The notes under the pieces are model-generated. The model was not told the origin of the DNA and did not search any database. It saw only the letters and a list, made by a program, of their open reading frames with translations. A stretch of DNA of 64,000 bases from Coprococcus sp. OM04-5BH (GTDB lineage Bacteria > Bacillota > Clostridia > Lachnospirales > Lachnospiraceae), in contig NZ_QULM01000002.1 of NCBI RefSeq assembly GCF_003482105.1, positions 298,326 through 362,325 on the forward strand. The letters are read 5' to 3'. Position 1 is the stretch's first letter. Each line of letters starts with the position of its first letter. The position numbers and the translations under genes were made by a program. Shown here piece by piece: positions 34,211 through 43,007 of the stretch.

Positions 34211-34217
34211 TCATTTT

Positions 34218-34895
<678 letters not shown>

Positions 34896-34963
34896 TTATA
34901 CAGTCTTAACATCACCTGCTCTTGGCATGATAATCCATTTTCAGGGGAAACGGGAGTAGCCAT

Positions 34964-34997
34964 AAAAAATCACAGGTCAAATTTATGACCTGTGATT
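34964..34997 (-). terminator. Terminator of the Spx/ArsC-like gene
   Basis: The perfect 12-bp stem AATCACAGGTCA/TGACCTGTGATT with a 10-base loop is followed by TTTTTTATGG on the minus strand. Confidence 0.88.
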
Positions 34998-35011
34998 CTT
35001 TGCTCATTTGC

Positions 35012-35362
35012 TTATTTTAATTTTTCTTTCCACTCTGTTTCCTTAAATCCCACAAGAACAGTTTTCTCATCCACCACCATAGGGCGTTTAACCAGCATAC
35101 CATTTGTAGCAAGGAGCTTTAACTGATCATCCTCGCTCATGGATGGAAGCTTGTCCTTAAGCTTCATTTCCTTATAAAGCATACCACTGGTGTTGAAGAA
35201 CTTCTTTAATGGCAACCCACTGATTGCATGCCATTTTTTCAATTCTTCATATGTGGGATTACTCTCAACTATATGACGCTCTGTGTAATCTATCCCATTC
35301 TCATCTAACCATTTTTTTGCCTTTTGGCAGGTTGAACATTTCGGATAACATATAAATAACAT
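35012..35362 (-). CDS. Arsenate reductase/Spx family thioredoxin-fold protein
   Basis: The 116-residue protein has the CxxC redox motif near the N-terminus (YPKCSTCQKAKKWLDE), the HIVESNPTYEELKKW and LPLKKFFNTSG segments, and MLVKRPMVV near 90, typical of YffB/ArsC/Spx-like proteins. Without the arsenate-site residues confirmed, the function (oxidative stress or unknown reductase) stays open. The start at 35362 is chosen because GGAGAG lies 8 bases ahead; ATG and GTG codons at 35368 and 35371 are too close to it. Confidence 0.88.
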   Translation of the reverse strand: MLFICYPKCSTCQKAKKWLDENGIDYTERHIVESNPTYEELKKWHAISGLPLKKFFNTSGMLYKEMKLKDKLPSMSEDDQLKLLATNGMLVKRPMVVDEKTVLVGFKETEWKEKLK

Positions 35363-35551
35363 TTTCATCACTCTCCATGCTTTTTCTTAAACAATTATCT
35401 TATTTCTGCACCAAATGGCATTAAAACTAACTTTGCGATCTTGAAAAACTGCTTTCCAAATGGTATTCCGATGATTGTCTTATCCTTATTATATTACCAT
35501 TTATTTTCTTTAATTAACAGTATTTTGTTTCCATCACAGCTAAAAATGCCG

Positions 35552-35597
35552 AAAGAAAAACAGACTTCAAATCCTGACTTATCATCAGGATCTGAAG
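35552..35597 (-). terminator. Terminator of the small membrane protein gene
   Basis: CTTCAAATCCTGA pairs with TCAGGATCTGAAG (one mismatch), followed by CTGTTTTTCTTTC on the minus strand. It lies 23 bases after the stop codon. Confidence 0.82.
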
Positions 35598-35619
35598 CCC
35601 GCTAAATTTACCAAACAAC

Positions 35620-36081
35620 TCATGCTTTATTTTTAGCCTTTTCAATAAATCTAACAATAATACCAGCAATCATCACAGCATATACAATGTATATCACAGT
35701 AAAAGCCACTCCTTTATCAAATGATCCCGGTACAATTCCTCTGTCAGAAAAATCCCATTTAAGCACTTCAAATGCTACAATAGTAAGAACACATGAAACA
35801 ATCATTCCAACAGGCTTCATCTTTACACATGTGATGAGATAAATTATAGCAAACAATATTATAAGCCCCAACATTGTTGGCACAAATATTTTGTAAAAGG
35901 TTTCATACTCCTTGCTACCCCATACCCCAGAGTCTGAATTTATGTATAGCTTTGCAATTCCAAATAATGATTCATTTACCATATGCGACTCTGCAAATGT
36001 CAAAAACAATGATATTATCGCCAATGTCGCTCCGGCTATCCCTATAAACATACCAATTATTTTGTTATTTGTTTTCTCCAT
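35620..36081 (-). CDS. Four-helix membrane protein, unknown, 153 residues
   Basis: Hydrophobic segments lie at about 8-28, 66-86, 91-108 and 123-145, with an extracytoplasmic loop between the first two. No known motif is recognised. It follows the MerR gene by 5 bases, with a terminator behind it, so it is the likely target or partner of that regulator (a two-gene operon). Confidence 0.8.
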   Translation of the reverse strand: MEKTNNKIIGMFIGIAGATLAIISLFLTFAESHMVNESLFGIAKLYINSDSGVWGSKEYETFYKIFVPTMLGLIILFAIIYLITCVKMKPVGMIVSCVLTIVAFEVLKWDFSDRGIVPGSFDKGVAFTVIYIVYAVMIAGIIVRFIEKAKNKA

Positions 36082-36086
36082 ACTAT

Positions 36087-36440
36087 TTACCCTCCTGTGT
36101 TTTCCTCTTCTAATTTTGATATTATATCCTTTGCCTCATTTATAAGCTGCCCATAAGCCTCTCTTTTTTCCTGCATAACCTGTATCTGCAATTCCAGACG
36201 TATCTTTAATTCCTTATTAGGCAGATCAAATAACTTTTTTATATCATCCAGAGAAAATCCAAATTGCTGATACAAACGTATCCTTTTCACCCGCTTCTGA
36301 GCCTCTTCATTATATAACAAATGTCCGTATTTATTGGTGGCTGCAGCAGATACGAGTTTCTTTTGCTCATACCCCTGAACCATCCTCCTCGTTACCCTCT
36401 CCCTTCTGCACATTTCTTTCAAAGTTATCAATTCGCCCAT
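36087..36440 (-). CDS. MerR family regulator, 117 residues
   Basis: The N-terminal winged helix has MCRRERVTRRMVQGYEQKKLVSA, YGHLLYNEEAQKRVKRIRLYQQFGFSLDDIKKLF, then a dimerisation helix. The effector-binding tail is short, with no metal-binding Cys cluster. The recognition helix reads VTRRMVQGYE, whereas most members have an R-Y pair there. It probably controls its own promoter and the membrane protein gene behind it. Confidence 0.9.
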   Translation of the reverse strand: MGELITLKEMCRRERVTRRMVQGYEQKKLVSAAATNKYGHLLYNEEAQKRVKRIRLYQQFGFSLDDIKKLFDLPNKELKIRLELQIQVMQEKREAYGQLINEAKDIISKLEEENTGG

Positions 36441-36467
36441 GTTATACCTCTCTATTTGACCTTAAGG

Positions 36468-36488
36468 CTGCACGTAACGTGCAGTCAA
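36468..36488 (-). promoter_or_regulatory. Operator palindrome and -35 box ahead of the MerR gene
   Basis: A perfect 17-bp palindrome CTGCACGTAACGTGCAG (36468-36484) directly follows a TTGACT -35 box (36488-36483), overlapping it by two bases. This is where MerR regulators bind. I cannot place a good -10 box. Confidence 0.7.
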
Positions 36489-36548
36489 ACATTTTCTTGT
36501 TTCATAAAAGGTCTTGTAAATTTCGCGAATTACAACTTTAAGCAAATA

Positions 36549-36606
36549 GAGCAGCAACCATTTGAAATTGCCTGCTGCAACGTAACGATGTCCCAGACAT
36601 CATTAC
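36549..36606 (-). repeat. Two-hairpin element, family 1 (copy D, 58 bp, internally deleted)
   Basis: Hairpin I is complete (GTAATGATGTC-TGG-GACATCGTTAC). Hairpin II lacks 12 bases covering half of the inner stem. It lies 6 bases behind the tcdA terminator and 60 bases ahead of the MerR operator. Confidence 0.85.
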
Positions 36607-36612
36607 AATAAT

Positions 36613-36641
36613 AAAAAAATCCTCACCAAAATGGTGAGGAT
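36613..36641 (-). terminator. Terminator of tcdA
   Basis: The perfect stem ATCCTCACC/GGTGAGGAT with a 5-base loop is followed by TTTTTTATTATTG on the minus strand. Confidence 0.85.
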
Positions 36642-36727
36642 CTACTCATTCTTATTAAATTATACTATCTTTCTGGATCTCTCTATATCTTCCACCACAA
36701 TCAATACATTTCGTAATTTCATGGATT

Positions 36728-37504
36728 CTACATATCTCCGTTGTCCTGCACAGTTTTTGACAGATCCTTCACGATCTCACCTGCGATCATAAGTCCTGCC
36801 ACTGCCGGTACAAATGCTGTACTGCCCGGAATGTCCCTACGCTCTGTACATTTGTGCTGTGCTCCCGGTGGGCAGATACAACCTGTTCTGCAGCTTATGC
36901 TCATATCCTCAAGAGGTCTTATAGGCTGTTCATCAGAATATACAACCTTAAGGTTCTTCACATGTCTCTTCTTGAGCTCTCTACGCATGACTCTTGCCAG
37001 TGGGCACACGCTGGTCTGGTAAATATCAGCGATCTTAAATCTGCCGGGATCCAGCTTATTTCCCGCTCCCATGGCACTGATGATCGGCACGTTATGAGCC
37101 TTGGCTCTGAGTATCAGTTCAATCTTGGCAGTAACCGTATCCACTGCGTCAACCACATAATCATATTCGTCAAATGGGAAATCATCCGCATTTTCAGGAA
37201 GAAAGAAACATCTGTGTATCCTGACATCAACATCCGGATTTATATCTAACATCCTTTCCTTCATGACATCTGCCTTGTACTTGCCTACAGTCTTTCTGGT
37301 TGCAATGATCTGTCTGTTAAGATTTGTAAGGCACACCTTGTCGTCATCCACCAGGTCAAATGCCCCAACACCGCTTCTTACCAGTGCTTCACATACATAG
37401 CCGCCGACACCGCCTATTCCAAATACTGCAACTCTGGACTTCTGTAATTTATTTATGGCAGCTTCACCTATTAAAAGCTGCGTTCTCGAAAACTGATTTA
37501 ACAT
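36728..37504 (-). CDS. tcdA: tRNA threonylcarbamoyladenosine dehydratase (TcdA/CsdL, E1-like)
   Basis: The 258-residue ThiF/MoeB-fold protein has nucleotide loop GIGGVGGYVCEALVRSGVG, FDLVDDDKVCLTNLNRQI and DAVDTVTAKIEL, then the TcdA-specific C-terminus (KLDPGRFKIADIYQTSVCPLA, LARVMRRELKKR). It catalyses ATP-dependent cyclisation of t6A37 to ct6A in tRNAs. The C-terminal segment holds several Cys (CRTGCICPPG) that could bind metal. Confidence 0.93.
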   Translation of the reverse strand: MLNQFSRTQLLIGEAAINKLQKSRVAVFGIGGVGGYVCEALVRSGVGAFDLVDDDKVCLTNLNRQIIATRKTVGKYKADVMKERMLDINPDVDVRIHRCFFLPENADDFPFDEYDYVVDAVDTVTAKIELILRAKAHNVPIISAMGAGNKLDPGRFKIADIYQTSVCPLARVMRRELKKRHVKNLKVVYSDEQPIRPLEDMSISCRTGCICPPGAQHKCTERRDIPGSTAFVPAVAGLMIAGEIVKDLSKTVQDNGDM

Positions 37505-37610
37505 CTTCCACTAACCTCTTCGTAATTTAAGATAGGGTTATCTTAACTCACAATAACCGACGATATATTATATCAACCCGGTATTTTGGTGTCAATGCAA
37601 TGTTATTTCT

Positions 37611-38027
37611 TTACTTCAACACCCACATATCCATAGCCGCTCCGCCTGTTTCATTAGGTCTCCGTTCGAAACCAAACTGCTCATAAAAGCTCTCCCTGCC
37701 AACAGCCGCCATAAGGAACAATTTTACTGCAAATCCCTCCTCCATGGTATCCTCCAGATGTTTCATGGTCTGTCTGAGCATATGCCCGGCGATCCCCTGC
37801 CCTCTGTAATCTTCGTCTACCACCACGTCTGTTATGTAGGCACAATAATCCCCATTCCATAACAAACGTATCATACCGATGACCTTCTCGTCATCATAAC
37901 AGCACAGGGAATAGAAGCAGTTATTTACAGCATTCTCCGCCTGCTTCACAGGCAGTTCCTTCCATGCTACCTGACGCCTCAGTCTCTGATAGTCCTCAAC
38001 CGGTATCTTGTGTTCGTAATGTATCAT
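37611..38027 (-). CDS. GNAT family N-acetyltransferase
   Basis: The 138-residue protein has the GNAT acetyl-CoA loop VVDEDYRGQGIAGHMLRQTM and the late motif VGRESFYEQFGFERRPNE. The layout is that of the small YjcF/Ykw-type acetyltransferases. The substrate is unknown. The start at 38027 has GGAGG 9 bases ahead, whereas the ATG at 38033 is only 3 bases from it. Confidence 0.9.
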   Translation of the reverse strand: MIHYEHKIPVEDYQRLRRQVAWKELPVKQAENAVNNCFYSLCCYDDEKVIGMIRLLWNGDYCAYITDVVVDEDYRGQGIAGHMLRQTMKHLEDTMEEGFAVKLFLMAAVGRESFYEQFGFERRPNETGGAAMDMWVLK

Positions 38028-38094
38028 GTACATACGCCTCCTTTACTATGGTAATATTATGCCATAGTTATGATATTTAAAAGCTAAACATAAC

Positions 38095-38131
38095 AAAAAA
38101 GAGAGCCTTTAGATTTCTCTAAAAGCCCTCT
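38095..38131 (-). terminator. Terminator of the GGGtGRT operon
   Basis: The stem AGAGGGCTTTTAGA/TCTAAAGGCTCTCT (imperfect) is followed by TTTTTTGTT on the minus strand, just behind the GGGtGRT gene. Confidence 0.85.
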
Positions 38132-38157
38132 GATCCGCTTAAAATCAAGCCTTTTAT

Positions 38158-39168
38158 TTAGAACTTACCAGCCTTTGCTGCTTCCTCAACAGAAACTGCA
38201 ACTGCAACTGTAGCACCAACCATAGGGTTGTTACCCATTCCGATAAGACCCATCATTTCTACGTGTGCAGGAACTGATGATGAACCAGCGAACTGTGCAT
38301 CTGAGTGCATACGTCCAAGTGTATCTGTCATACCATATGAAGCTGGACCTGCAGCCATGTTATCTGGATGAAGTGTACGTCCTGTACCACCGCCTGATGC
38401 TACTGAGAAGTACTTCTTACCCTGCTCGATACATTCCTTCTTGTATGTACCTGCAACCGGATGCTGGAAACGTGTAGGGTTTGTTGAGTTACCTGTGATA
38501 GATACGCCAACATTCTCGTAGTGCATTATAGCAACACCTTCCTGAACATCGTCAGCACCGTAGCACTTAACTGTTGCACGAAGACCATTTGAATATGGCT
38601 TCTCATATACTACGTTGAGCTTAGCTTCCTTGTAGTCATACTTTGTCTCAACATATGTGAATCCGTTAATTCTTGAGATGATCTGAGCTGCGTCCTTACC
38701 AAGACCGTTAAGGATAACTCTAAGAGGCTTCTGACGAACCTTGTTAGCCTTCTCAGCGATACCGATAGCACCCTCAGCTGCCGCAAATGACTCATGACCT
38801 GCTAAGAAACAGAAGCACTCTGTCTCTTCCTCAAGTAACATCTTACCAAGGTTACCATGTCCAAGACCAACCTTACGATGATCAGCAACTGATCCAGGAA
38901 TACAGAATGACTGAAGTCCCTCACCGATAGCTGCTGCAGCGTCTGCTGCCTTTCTGCAACCCTTCTTAATAGCGATAGCTGCACCTACTGTGTAAGCCCA
39001 GCATGCGTTCTCAAAACAAATTGGCTGAATCTTCTTAACCTGCTCGTAAACGTCAAGTCCAGCGTCCTTTGTAATCTTCTCAGCTTCTTCAATAGAAGCA
39101 ATACCATAGCTGTTAAGTACAGCGTTAATCTGGTCTATTCTTCTTTCATATGATTCAAATAATGCCAT
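38158..39168 (-). CDS. GGGtGRT protein (conserved, unknown function)
   Basis: The 336-residue protein contains the naming motif SGGGTGRTLHPDNMAAGPAS near residue 260 and the ITGNSTNPTRFQHPVAGTYK segment. The protein is strongly conserved among anaerobic Firmicutes, always beside the NifU-like gene, and biochemically uncharacterised as far as I know. It contains several Cys and His (CFENACWAY, CFCFLAGHESF) that could hold a cofactor. Codon use is strongly biased, which suggests high expression. It starts 21 bases behind its partner. Confidence 0.93.
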   Translation of the reverse strand: MALFESYERRIDQINAVLNSYGIASIEEAEKITKDAGLDVYEQVKKIQPICFENACWAYTVGAAIAIKKGCRKAADAAAAIGEGLQSFCIPGSVADHRKVGLGHGNLGKMLLEEETECFCFLAGHESFAAAEGAIGIAEKANKVRQKPLRVILNGLGKDAAQIISRINGFTYVETKYDYKEAKLNVVYEKPYSNGLRATVKCYGADDVQEGVAIMHYENVGVSITGNSTNPTRFQHPVAGTYKKECIEQGKKYFSVASGGGTGRTLHPDNMAAGPASYGMTDTLGRMHSDAQFAGSSSVPAHVEMMGLIGMGNNPMVGATVAVAVSVEEAAKAGKF

Positions 39169-39189
39169 TGTTCTCGTTTCTCCTTTCTA

Positions 39190-39882
39190 TTACTCCTGTC
39201 TTGGGTCAATGATCTTAACGGCATCAGCAACACGGCCATACTGACCCTTTGCCTTCTCCCAAGCTGTGTTAGGGTCATCACCCTTCTTGATGAAATCAGT
39301 CATCTTTCCAAGAGAAACGAACTGATATCCAATAACCTCATTGTCTGCGTCAAGTGCAATACCTGTTACATAGCCCTCTGCCATCTCAAGGTAACGAACA
39401 CCCTTAGCCTTTGTTGCGTACATTGTACCAACCTGTGAACGGAGACCCTTACCAAGATCCTCAAGTCCTGCACCAACTGCAAGTCCGTCATCTGAGAATG
39501 CTGACTGTGTACGTCCGTATACGATCTGGAGGAATAACTCTCTCATAGCTGTGTTGATAGCATCACAAACAAGGTCTGTGTTAAGTGCTTCAAGAATTGT
39601 CTTGCCCTGAAGAACCTCAGCAGCCATAGCAGCTGAATGTGTCATACCTGAACAACCAATAGTCTCAACCAATGCTTCCTCAATAATACCATCTTTTACG
39701 TTAAGTGAAAGCTTGCAGGCACCCTGCTGTGGTGCACACCAGCCTACGCCGTGTGTAAAACCGGAGATGTCTTCAATCTTCTTTGAGTAAACCCACTTTC
39801 CTTCTTCTGGAATAGGAGCTGGCTCATGCTTTGCACCCTTAGCAACAGGGCACATGTTTTCAACTTCCTTAGTGTAAATCAT
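39190..39882 (-). CDS. NifU-like iron-sulfur scaffold-domain protein, GGGtGRT partner
   Basis: The 230-residue protein has SufU/NifU-N features: WCAPQQGACKLSLNVKDGII, IGCSGMTHSAAMAAEVLQGK, and a third Cys region DLVCDAINTAMREL. It has an extra C-terminal domain from about 155 absent from SufU. The window already has a true SufU in the suf operon, so this copy has another role, linked by position to GGGtGRT. GGAG lies 7 bases ahead of the start. Confidence 0.9.
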   Translation of the reverse strand: MIYTKEVENMCPVAKGAKHEPAPIPEEGKWVYSKKIEDISGFTHGVGWCAPQQGACKLSLNVKDGIIEEALVETIGCSGMTHSAAMAAEVLQGKTILEALNTDLVCDAINTAMRELFLQIVYGRTQSAFSDDGLAVGAGLEDLGKGLRSQVGTMYATKAKGVRYLEMAEGYVTGIALDADNEVIGYQFVSLGKMTDFIKKGDDPNTAWEKAKGQYGRVADAVKIIDPRQE

Positions 39883-40278
39883 TGTGAAACTCCTTTCGAA
39901 ATATAAATTACTTAATTAGGTTATGGATATTCTTAAAAACCACACCATTGGATACATTTTCTCATAAATTGACAATTTAGTCTATACCAAACCGAAAAAA
40001 AGTTATTAATAAGGAATAAAAAATTGCATATTCGCCTTATAGTTGATATCCACATATCAATAAACGTCATTACAGGCATTTTCAATTTCATTTAAAGCCT
40101 TCTTGTTATAGATTTAATTATATCAACTATATTTATCGGTAAGGTATTTGACCTTATCAACCTGTTAAGATAAAATTAAGTAAATAATTAACAATCGCCT
40201 CACTGGCAAGAATAATGGTAAGGTGACACCTGACAGTCAGGTTTTTAATAGACTGATATTCAAAAAAGGGGAATCAAT
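39883..40278. other. Divergent intergenic region, 396 bp
   Basis: It separates the minus-strand NifU-like gene from the plus-strand PHP gene. It is AT-rich. On the plus strand a palindrome TAAGGT-ATTTG-ACCTTA lies near 40141-40157. A small hairpin ACCTGA-CAG-TCAGGT is followed by TTTTTAATAG near 40228-40248, only about 30 bases before the PHP start, and could act as an attenuator. No tRNA or known riboswitch was recognised. Confidence 0.4.
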
Positions 40279-41145
40279 ATGAAATACATAGACATGCACA
40301 TACACACAACCGCTTCTGATGGTTCATGTACCCCGGAGGAGGTATGTCAGAAAGTAATCGAAAAGGATCTTGCTGCATTTGCAATTACAGACCATGACAC
40401 GGTAGACGGAATATTGCCGGCACTTTCATATATGAAGGAAGCCACCGGAACCGAACATGCTGACACTCTCCCGGATTTCATTCCGGGCATAGAGCTTTCC
40501 GCCATGTACAAGGACAGGGAGATCCACATCCTTGGATATTATGTGGACTATACCAATCCTGAATTTCTCGCTATACTTGACGATATAAAAAATGATCGTA
40601 TCAAGCGTAATACTGCCATGTGTGAACTCTTTCAGGCACAGGGTATTGACATGACCATGGAGAAGCTTGCCCACGGCAATCCCGGTTCAGTCATTACCAG
40701 GGCACATTTTGCCAGGGTTCTTCTTGAAGAAGGCATTGTAAAGAACAAGGAACAGGCATTTAAGAAATACCTTGGGGAAGGCTGCAAATGTTATATAAAG
40801 AAAGAGGAAATTCCCTGCGAATATGCCATGAAAATTCTTAGGAAATACAGTAAGGGTGCTTTTCTTGCCCACCCTATGCTGTACAAATACGGTTACAGGG
40901 AGATTGAAGAATTGATAGAATATCTTATCCCTCTGGGACTTAAGGGCATAGAGGCGTATCATTCATCAAATAACGGCTACGACAGCGGACGTCTTCGTGA
41001 GATTGCTCTCCACTATGATCTTCTGGTATCCGGCGGCTCTGATTTTCACGGTTATATCAAGCCCGACATAGATATAGGCAGTGGACGTGGAAGCCTTCGT
41101 GTTACGGAAGCTGTATATCAAAACTGGAGCAGCAACCATTTGTAA
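40279..41145 (+). CDS. PHP-domain phosphoesterase (RNase AM/YciV type)
   Basis: The 288-residue protein has all PHP metal motifs: DMHIHTTASDG, AITDHDTV, GIELSAMY, EIHILGYYVD, FLAHPMLY, GGSDFHGYIKPD. Relatives hydrolyse 3',5'-nucleoside bisphosphates or trim RNA 5' ends. The last residues (WSSNHL) and the stop codon are supplied by a family 1 repeat element (41127-41196), so the natural C-terminus has probably been replaced. GGGG lies 9 bases ahead of the start. Confidence 0.92.
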   Translation: MKYIDMHIHTTASDGSCTPEEVCQKVIEKDLAAFAITDHDTVDGILPALSYMKEATGTEHADTLPDFIPGIELSAMYKDREIHILGYYVDYTNPEFLAILDDIKNDRIKRNTAMCELFQAQGIDMTMEKLAHGNPGSVITRAHFARVLLEEGIVKNKEQAFKKYLGEGCKCYIKKEEIPCEYAMKILRKYSKGAFLAHPMLYKYGYREIEELIEYLIPLGLKGIEAYHSSNNGYDSGRLREIALHYDLLVSGGSDFHGYIKPDIDIGSGRGSLRVTEAVYQNWSSNHL

Positions 41146-41196
41146 TTGCCTACGGCAAGAGTTGCTGCAACGTAACGATGTCACAGACATCATTAC
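41127..41196 (-). repeat. Two-hairpin element, family 1 (copy E, 70 bp)
   Basis: This full-length copy overlaps the last six codons and stop of the PHP gene. On the minus strand it follows the yajC terminator by about 4 bases, the same placement as the other copies. Confidence 0.9.
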
Positions 41197-41199
41197 AAT

Positions 41200-41238
41200 A
41201 AATAAAACACAGCCTTGGATGATCCAATGGCTGTGTTT
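41200..41238 (-). terminator. Terminator of yajC (possibly bidirectional)
   Basis: AAACACAGCC/GGCTGTGTTT with inner TTGGAT/ATCCAA pairing is followed by TATTTATTG on the minus strand. It separates yajC from the convergent PHP gene and could serve both. Confidence 0.8.
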
Positions 41239-41256
41239 ATCTGTCTATACGAAATA

Positions 41257-41604
41257 TTACTTATCTTCTGACTCTACTGCTGTTCCCTGCTTCTCAAGCT
41301 CTGCAACTGCATTCTTGTGCATTGGTATTCTACAGTTCTTATTGTTACCGAACTCTACAATGATAGTTGTGTCATCAGGAATATCAAGGATTGTTCCGTA
41401 GAAACCACATGTAGTCATGATATTGTCACCAGGCTCCATAGCCTTGTGCATTTCTTCTGTCTTGTTCTTCTGCTTCTTCTGAGGTCTGATCATCAGAAAG
41501 TAGAATATACCAACAAAGATCACGATATACATTACAAGCATAACAACTGAGCTTGTTGTAGATCCCTGTGGTTTACCGGATAAAACTGCTGCTAATAAAT
41601 TCAT
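41257..41604 (-). CDS. yajC: Preprotein translocase subunit YajC
   Basis: The 115-residue protein has one membrane helix (about 20-38), followed by the signature MIRPQKKQKNK and the YajC domain (MEPGDNIMTTCGFYGTILDI). It associates with SecDF and the Sec translocon. The C-terminus reads AVAELEKQGTAVESEDK. It follows tgt, the usual tgt-yajC arrangement. Confidence 0.95.
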   Translation of the reverse strand: MNLLAAVLSGKPQGSTTSSVVMLVMYIVIFVGIFYFLMIRPQKKQKNKTEEMHKAMEPGDNIMTTCGFYGTILDIPDDTTIIVEFGNNKNCRIPMHKNAVAELEKQGTAVESEDK

Positions 41605-41676
41605 TATTATTCTCCTTTTTCGTTACTCGGCACAGTCCACAAATCAATGGAGCGCCTCACTTTTTAATTTGTAATG

Positions 41677-42819
41677 TTAAACATTCTCATTACTTGTCAG
41701 ACTTTCTATCATGGACTTCTTGTATTCAGGATACCTGTTCTCCCTGATAGCCTGTCTGATCTCTTTCATCATATTATTATAAAAATACAAATTATGCAAT
41801 ACACAAAATCTCATACCAAGCATTTCATTTGCCTTTAAGAGGTGTCTTATATATGCTCTGCTATAGTGGGCACAGGCAGGACATCCACATCCCTCTTCTA
41901 TCGGTCTGTCATCTGTTTCATACTTTGCATTCTTAAGATTAAGCTTACCATGCTTTGTATATACATGGGCATGACGTCCGTTTCTTGATGGATATACGCA
42001 ATCAAAGAAATCCACGCCTCTGTCCACAGCCTCGAGGATGTTCACAGGAGTGCCTACACCCATAAGGTATGTAGGTCTGTTCTCAGGAAGATACGGAACT
42101 GTTACATCAAGGATATTATACATCTGCTCCGCTGTCTCACCTACCGCAAGTCCTCCAACTGCATATCCCGGAAGATCAAGCTCACTTATACGCTTTGCGT
42201 GATCGATCCTTATATCCTCATATATGGCGCCCTGATTTATTCCAAATAAAAGCTGCTCCTTGTTGATTGTATCCGGAAGACCATTGAGTCTGTTCATCTC
42301 ATTCTTACATCTCACAAGCCATCTGGCTGTTCTTGCCACTGAATTCTCCACATACTTTCTGTCTGCCAGTGCCGGTGCACACTCGTCAAATGCCATTGCA
42401 ATGGTAGACGCAAGGTTTGACTGGATCTGCATGCTCTCCTCCGGTCCCATAAAGATCTTTCTTCCGTCCACATGGGAATTGAAGGTTACCCCCTCTTCCT
42501 TTATCTTTCTGAGTCCCGCCAGTGAGAATACCTGAAATCCGCCCGAGTCTGTAAGTATCGGTCTGTCCCAATACATAAACTTATGAAGTCCGCCCATCTT
42601 CTTTACAACCTGATCGCCGGGTCTTACGTGAAGATGGTAAGTGTTCGACAACTCAATCTGACAACCTATTTCCTTAAGATCTGTCGTTGCAACCGCACCC
42701 TTTATAGCCGCCGCTGTTCCTACATTCATGAACACCGGTGTCTCCACCGTTCCATGAACGGTTTCAAATGTGGCACTTTTGGCTCTGCCGCATTTTGCAA
42801 CTATTTCATATTTATACAT
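41677..42819 (-). CDS. tgt: tRNA-guanine transglycosylase
   Basis: The 380-residue enzyme exchanges guanine-34 for preQ1 in GUN tRNAs. TDSGGFQVFSLAGLRKI contains the base-binding Asp. FDCVYPSRNGRHAHVYT contains the nucleophile Asp. The zinc site is CGCPAC...H (GCGCPACAHYSRAYIRHL). The start at 42819 is ATG with AGGAG 7 bases ahead; the preceding codon TTG is less likely. Confidence 0.96.
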   Translation of the reverse strand: MYKYEIVAKCGRAKSATFETVHGTVETPVFMNVGTAAAIKGAVATTDLKEIGCQIELSNTYHLHVRPGDQVVKKMGGLHKFMYWDRPILTDSGGFQVFSLAGLRKIKEEGVTFNSHVDGRKIFMGPEESMQIQSNLASTIAMAFDECAPALADRKYVENSVARTARWLVRCKNEMNRLNGLPDTINKEQLLFGINQGAIYEDIRIDHAKRISELDLPGYAVGGLAVGETAEQMYNILDVTVPYLPENRPTYLMGVGTPVNILEAVDRGVDFFDCVYPSRNGRHAHVYTKHGKLNLKNAKYETDDRPIEEGCGCPACAHYSRAYIRHLLKANEMLGMRFCVLHNLYFYNNMMKEIRQAIRENRYPEYKKSMIESLTSNENV

Positions 42820-42910
42820 CAAATACTCCTTATTACTTTAATCATCTGTTACAAAAACTGTCCACATGATATAATGCACCAAATACCGCTTAAATGCAAC
42901 ACCTAATATA

Positions 42911-42961
42911 TAAAAACAGACATCATTAGGAGCAGCAAACCTCCTCGGATCCGCTGCTCCT
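42911..42961 (-). terminator. Terminator of the HtrA-like protease gene
   Basis: AGGAGCAGC (42928-42936) pairs with GCTGCTCCT (42953-42961). On the minus strand it is followed by AATGATGTCTGTTTTTATA. The text AATGATGTCTG resembles the start of family 1 elements, so this may be an element fragment converted to a terminator. Confidence 0.7.
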
Positions 42962-43007
42962 GCTTAAACCAATATATCTAACTGCACTATACAATGATCT
43001 TTTACGT

